Assembly (NCBI RefSeq): GCF_022870885.1
Contig: NZ_CP091509.1
Span: 434,001-498,000, forward strand
DNA length: 64,000 nucleotides
From: Neisseria dumasiana
Lineage (GTDB): Bacteria; Pseudomonadota; Gammaproteobacteria; Burkholderiales; Neisseriaceae
Direction of reading: 5' to 3'
The position numbers and the translations under genes were made by a program. Position 1 is the first letter of the stretch; each line of letters starts with the position of its first letter. Below, in pieces: positions 63,712-64,000 of this stretch. The notes under the pieces are model-generated. The model saw only the letters and a program-made list of their open reading frames with translations, searched no databases and had not been told where the DNA came from.

Positions 63712-64000
63712 TTATTCTCCATATTGAGTGATATCCATTTGTTTTAAAAGAGCAATCAAAACATCAACAACGATACTATTTCCGGCCTGGCGATACATCT
63801 GTGTATCGCTCACTAAAATTTTAAAATCATCACGAAATCCCATTAAACGCAAACATTCACGTGGTGTTAATTTCCGAATACGCCCACGATTATGTGTAAC
63901 GTAATTATCCACACCTGCACGGTGCATTTTGTGCATTGTTTGTAATAATGGACGAGCAATAGATAAATCTGTTTTTGTGCTGGTTTTAAAATTTTTTGTT
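63712..64000 (-). CDS. DNA cytosine-5 methyltransferase, C-terminal part
   Basis: Only the last 96 codons lie in the window; the gene runs off the edge. [17 protein letters not shown] is motif IX and [20 protein letters not shown] motif X of C5-methyltransferases. An internal ATG at 63936 is not the start. It should protect the site cut by the adjacent HNH enzyme. Confidence 0.88.
   Translation of the reverse strand, partial: TKNFKTSTKTDLSIARPLLQTMHKMHRAGVDNYVTHNRGRIRKLTPRECLRLMGFRDDFKILVSDTQMYRQAGNSIVVDVLIALLKQMDITQYGE

Overview
The window is chromosomal DNA of a Neisseria-like bacterium (family Neisseriaceae). DNA uptake sequences of the AGGCCGTCTGAA type occur throughout, often as inverted pairs acting as terminators. 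Correia-like repeats with TATAG...CAACTTAA ends are dispersed between genes. The mtrR-mtrCDE efflux locus has the neisserial layout. I cannot name the species.

Layout. 1-24.7 kb is core: a ZapG/YhcB-like division protein, a UbiM-like hydroxylase, rpmA-rplU, ispB, tRNA-Arg(CCT), a thioesterase, fructose-bisphosphate aldolase, mtrR/mtrCDE, then an eight-gene copper-RiPP (HvfA/bufferin-type) locus at 13.8-17.9 kb: DoxX protein, two secreted EGKCG-repeat precursors, MNIO enzyme, HvfC partner, ECF sigma factor and a zinc-finger anti-sigma candidate. After it come a DUF2339 membrane protein, hemW, two related membrane proteins (one frameshifted), rdgB and a small membrane protein.

25.0-53.8 kb is a 28.8-kb integrative island inserted in the 3' end of tRNA-Asp. 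A 15-bp repeat of the tRNA end bounds it, and the tRNA operon's original terminator now lies on the far side, at 24976-25003. It carries a P4-type integrase, an AlpA-like regulator, a 1.1-kb minus-strand candidate structured RNA, an unknown 252-aa protein, an intact IS5-family element and a complete type III-A CRISPR-Cas locus. That locus comprises card1, csx16 and an NE0113-family CARF gene, a tandem family of four tiny ORFs, cas2-cas1-cas2, a 50-repeat array, cas6, csm5-csm2 and cas10. A truncated IS and a type VI secretion cargo module (VgrG, metallopeptidase effector, membrane immunity candidate and a decayed immunity paralogue) end the island.

53.8-64 kb returns to core: tRNA-Asp, tRNA-Val, a KefB-like antiporter, rho, dgt, tgt, rluB and scpB, then an HNH restriction enzyme beside a cytosine methyltransferase cut by the window edge.

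How it works together. Cas10 has both an HD nuclease site and GGDD, so it should make cyclic oligoadenylates. Card1 would answer them with nicking/RNase activity, while Csx16 and the NE0113 protein are placed to sense or remove the signal. The least explained elements are the tandem micro-ORFs at 33.4-34.1 kb and the structured minus-strand RNA at 27.0-28.1 kb.
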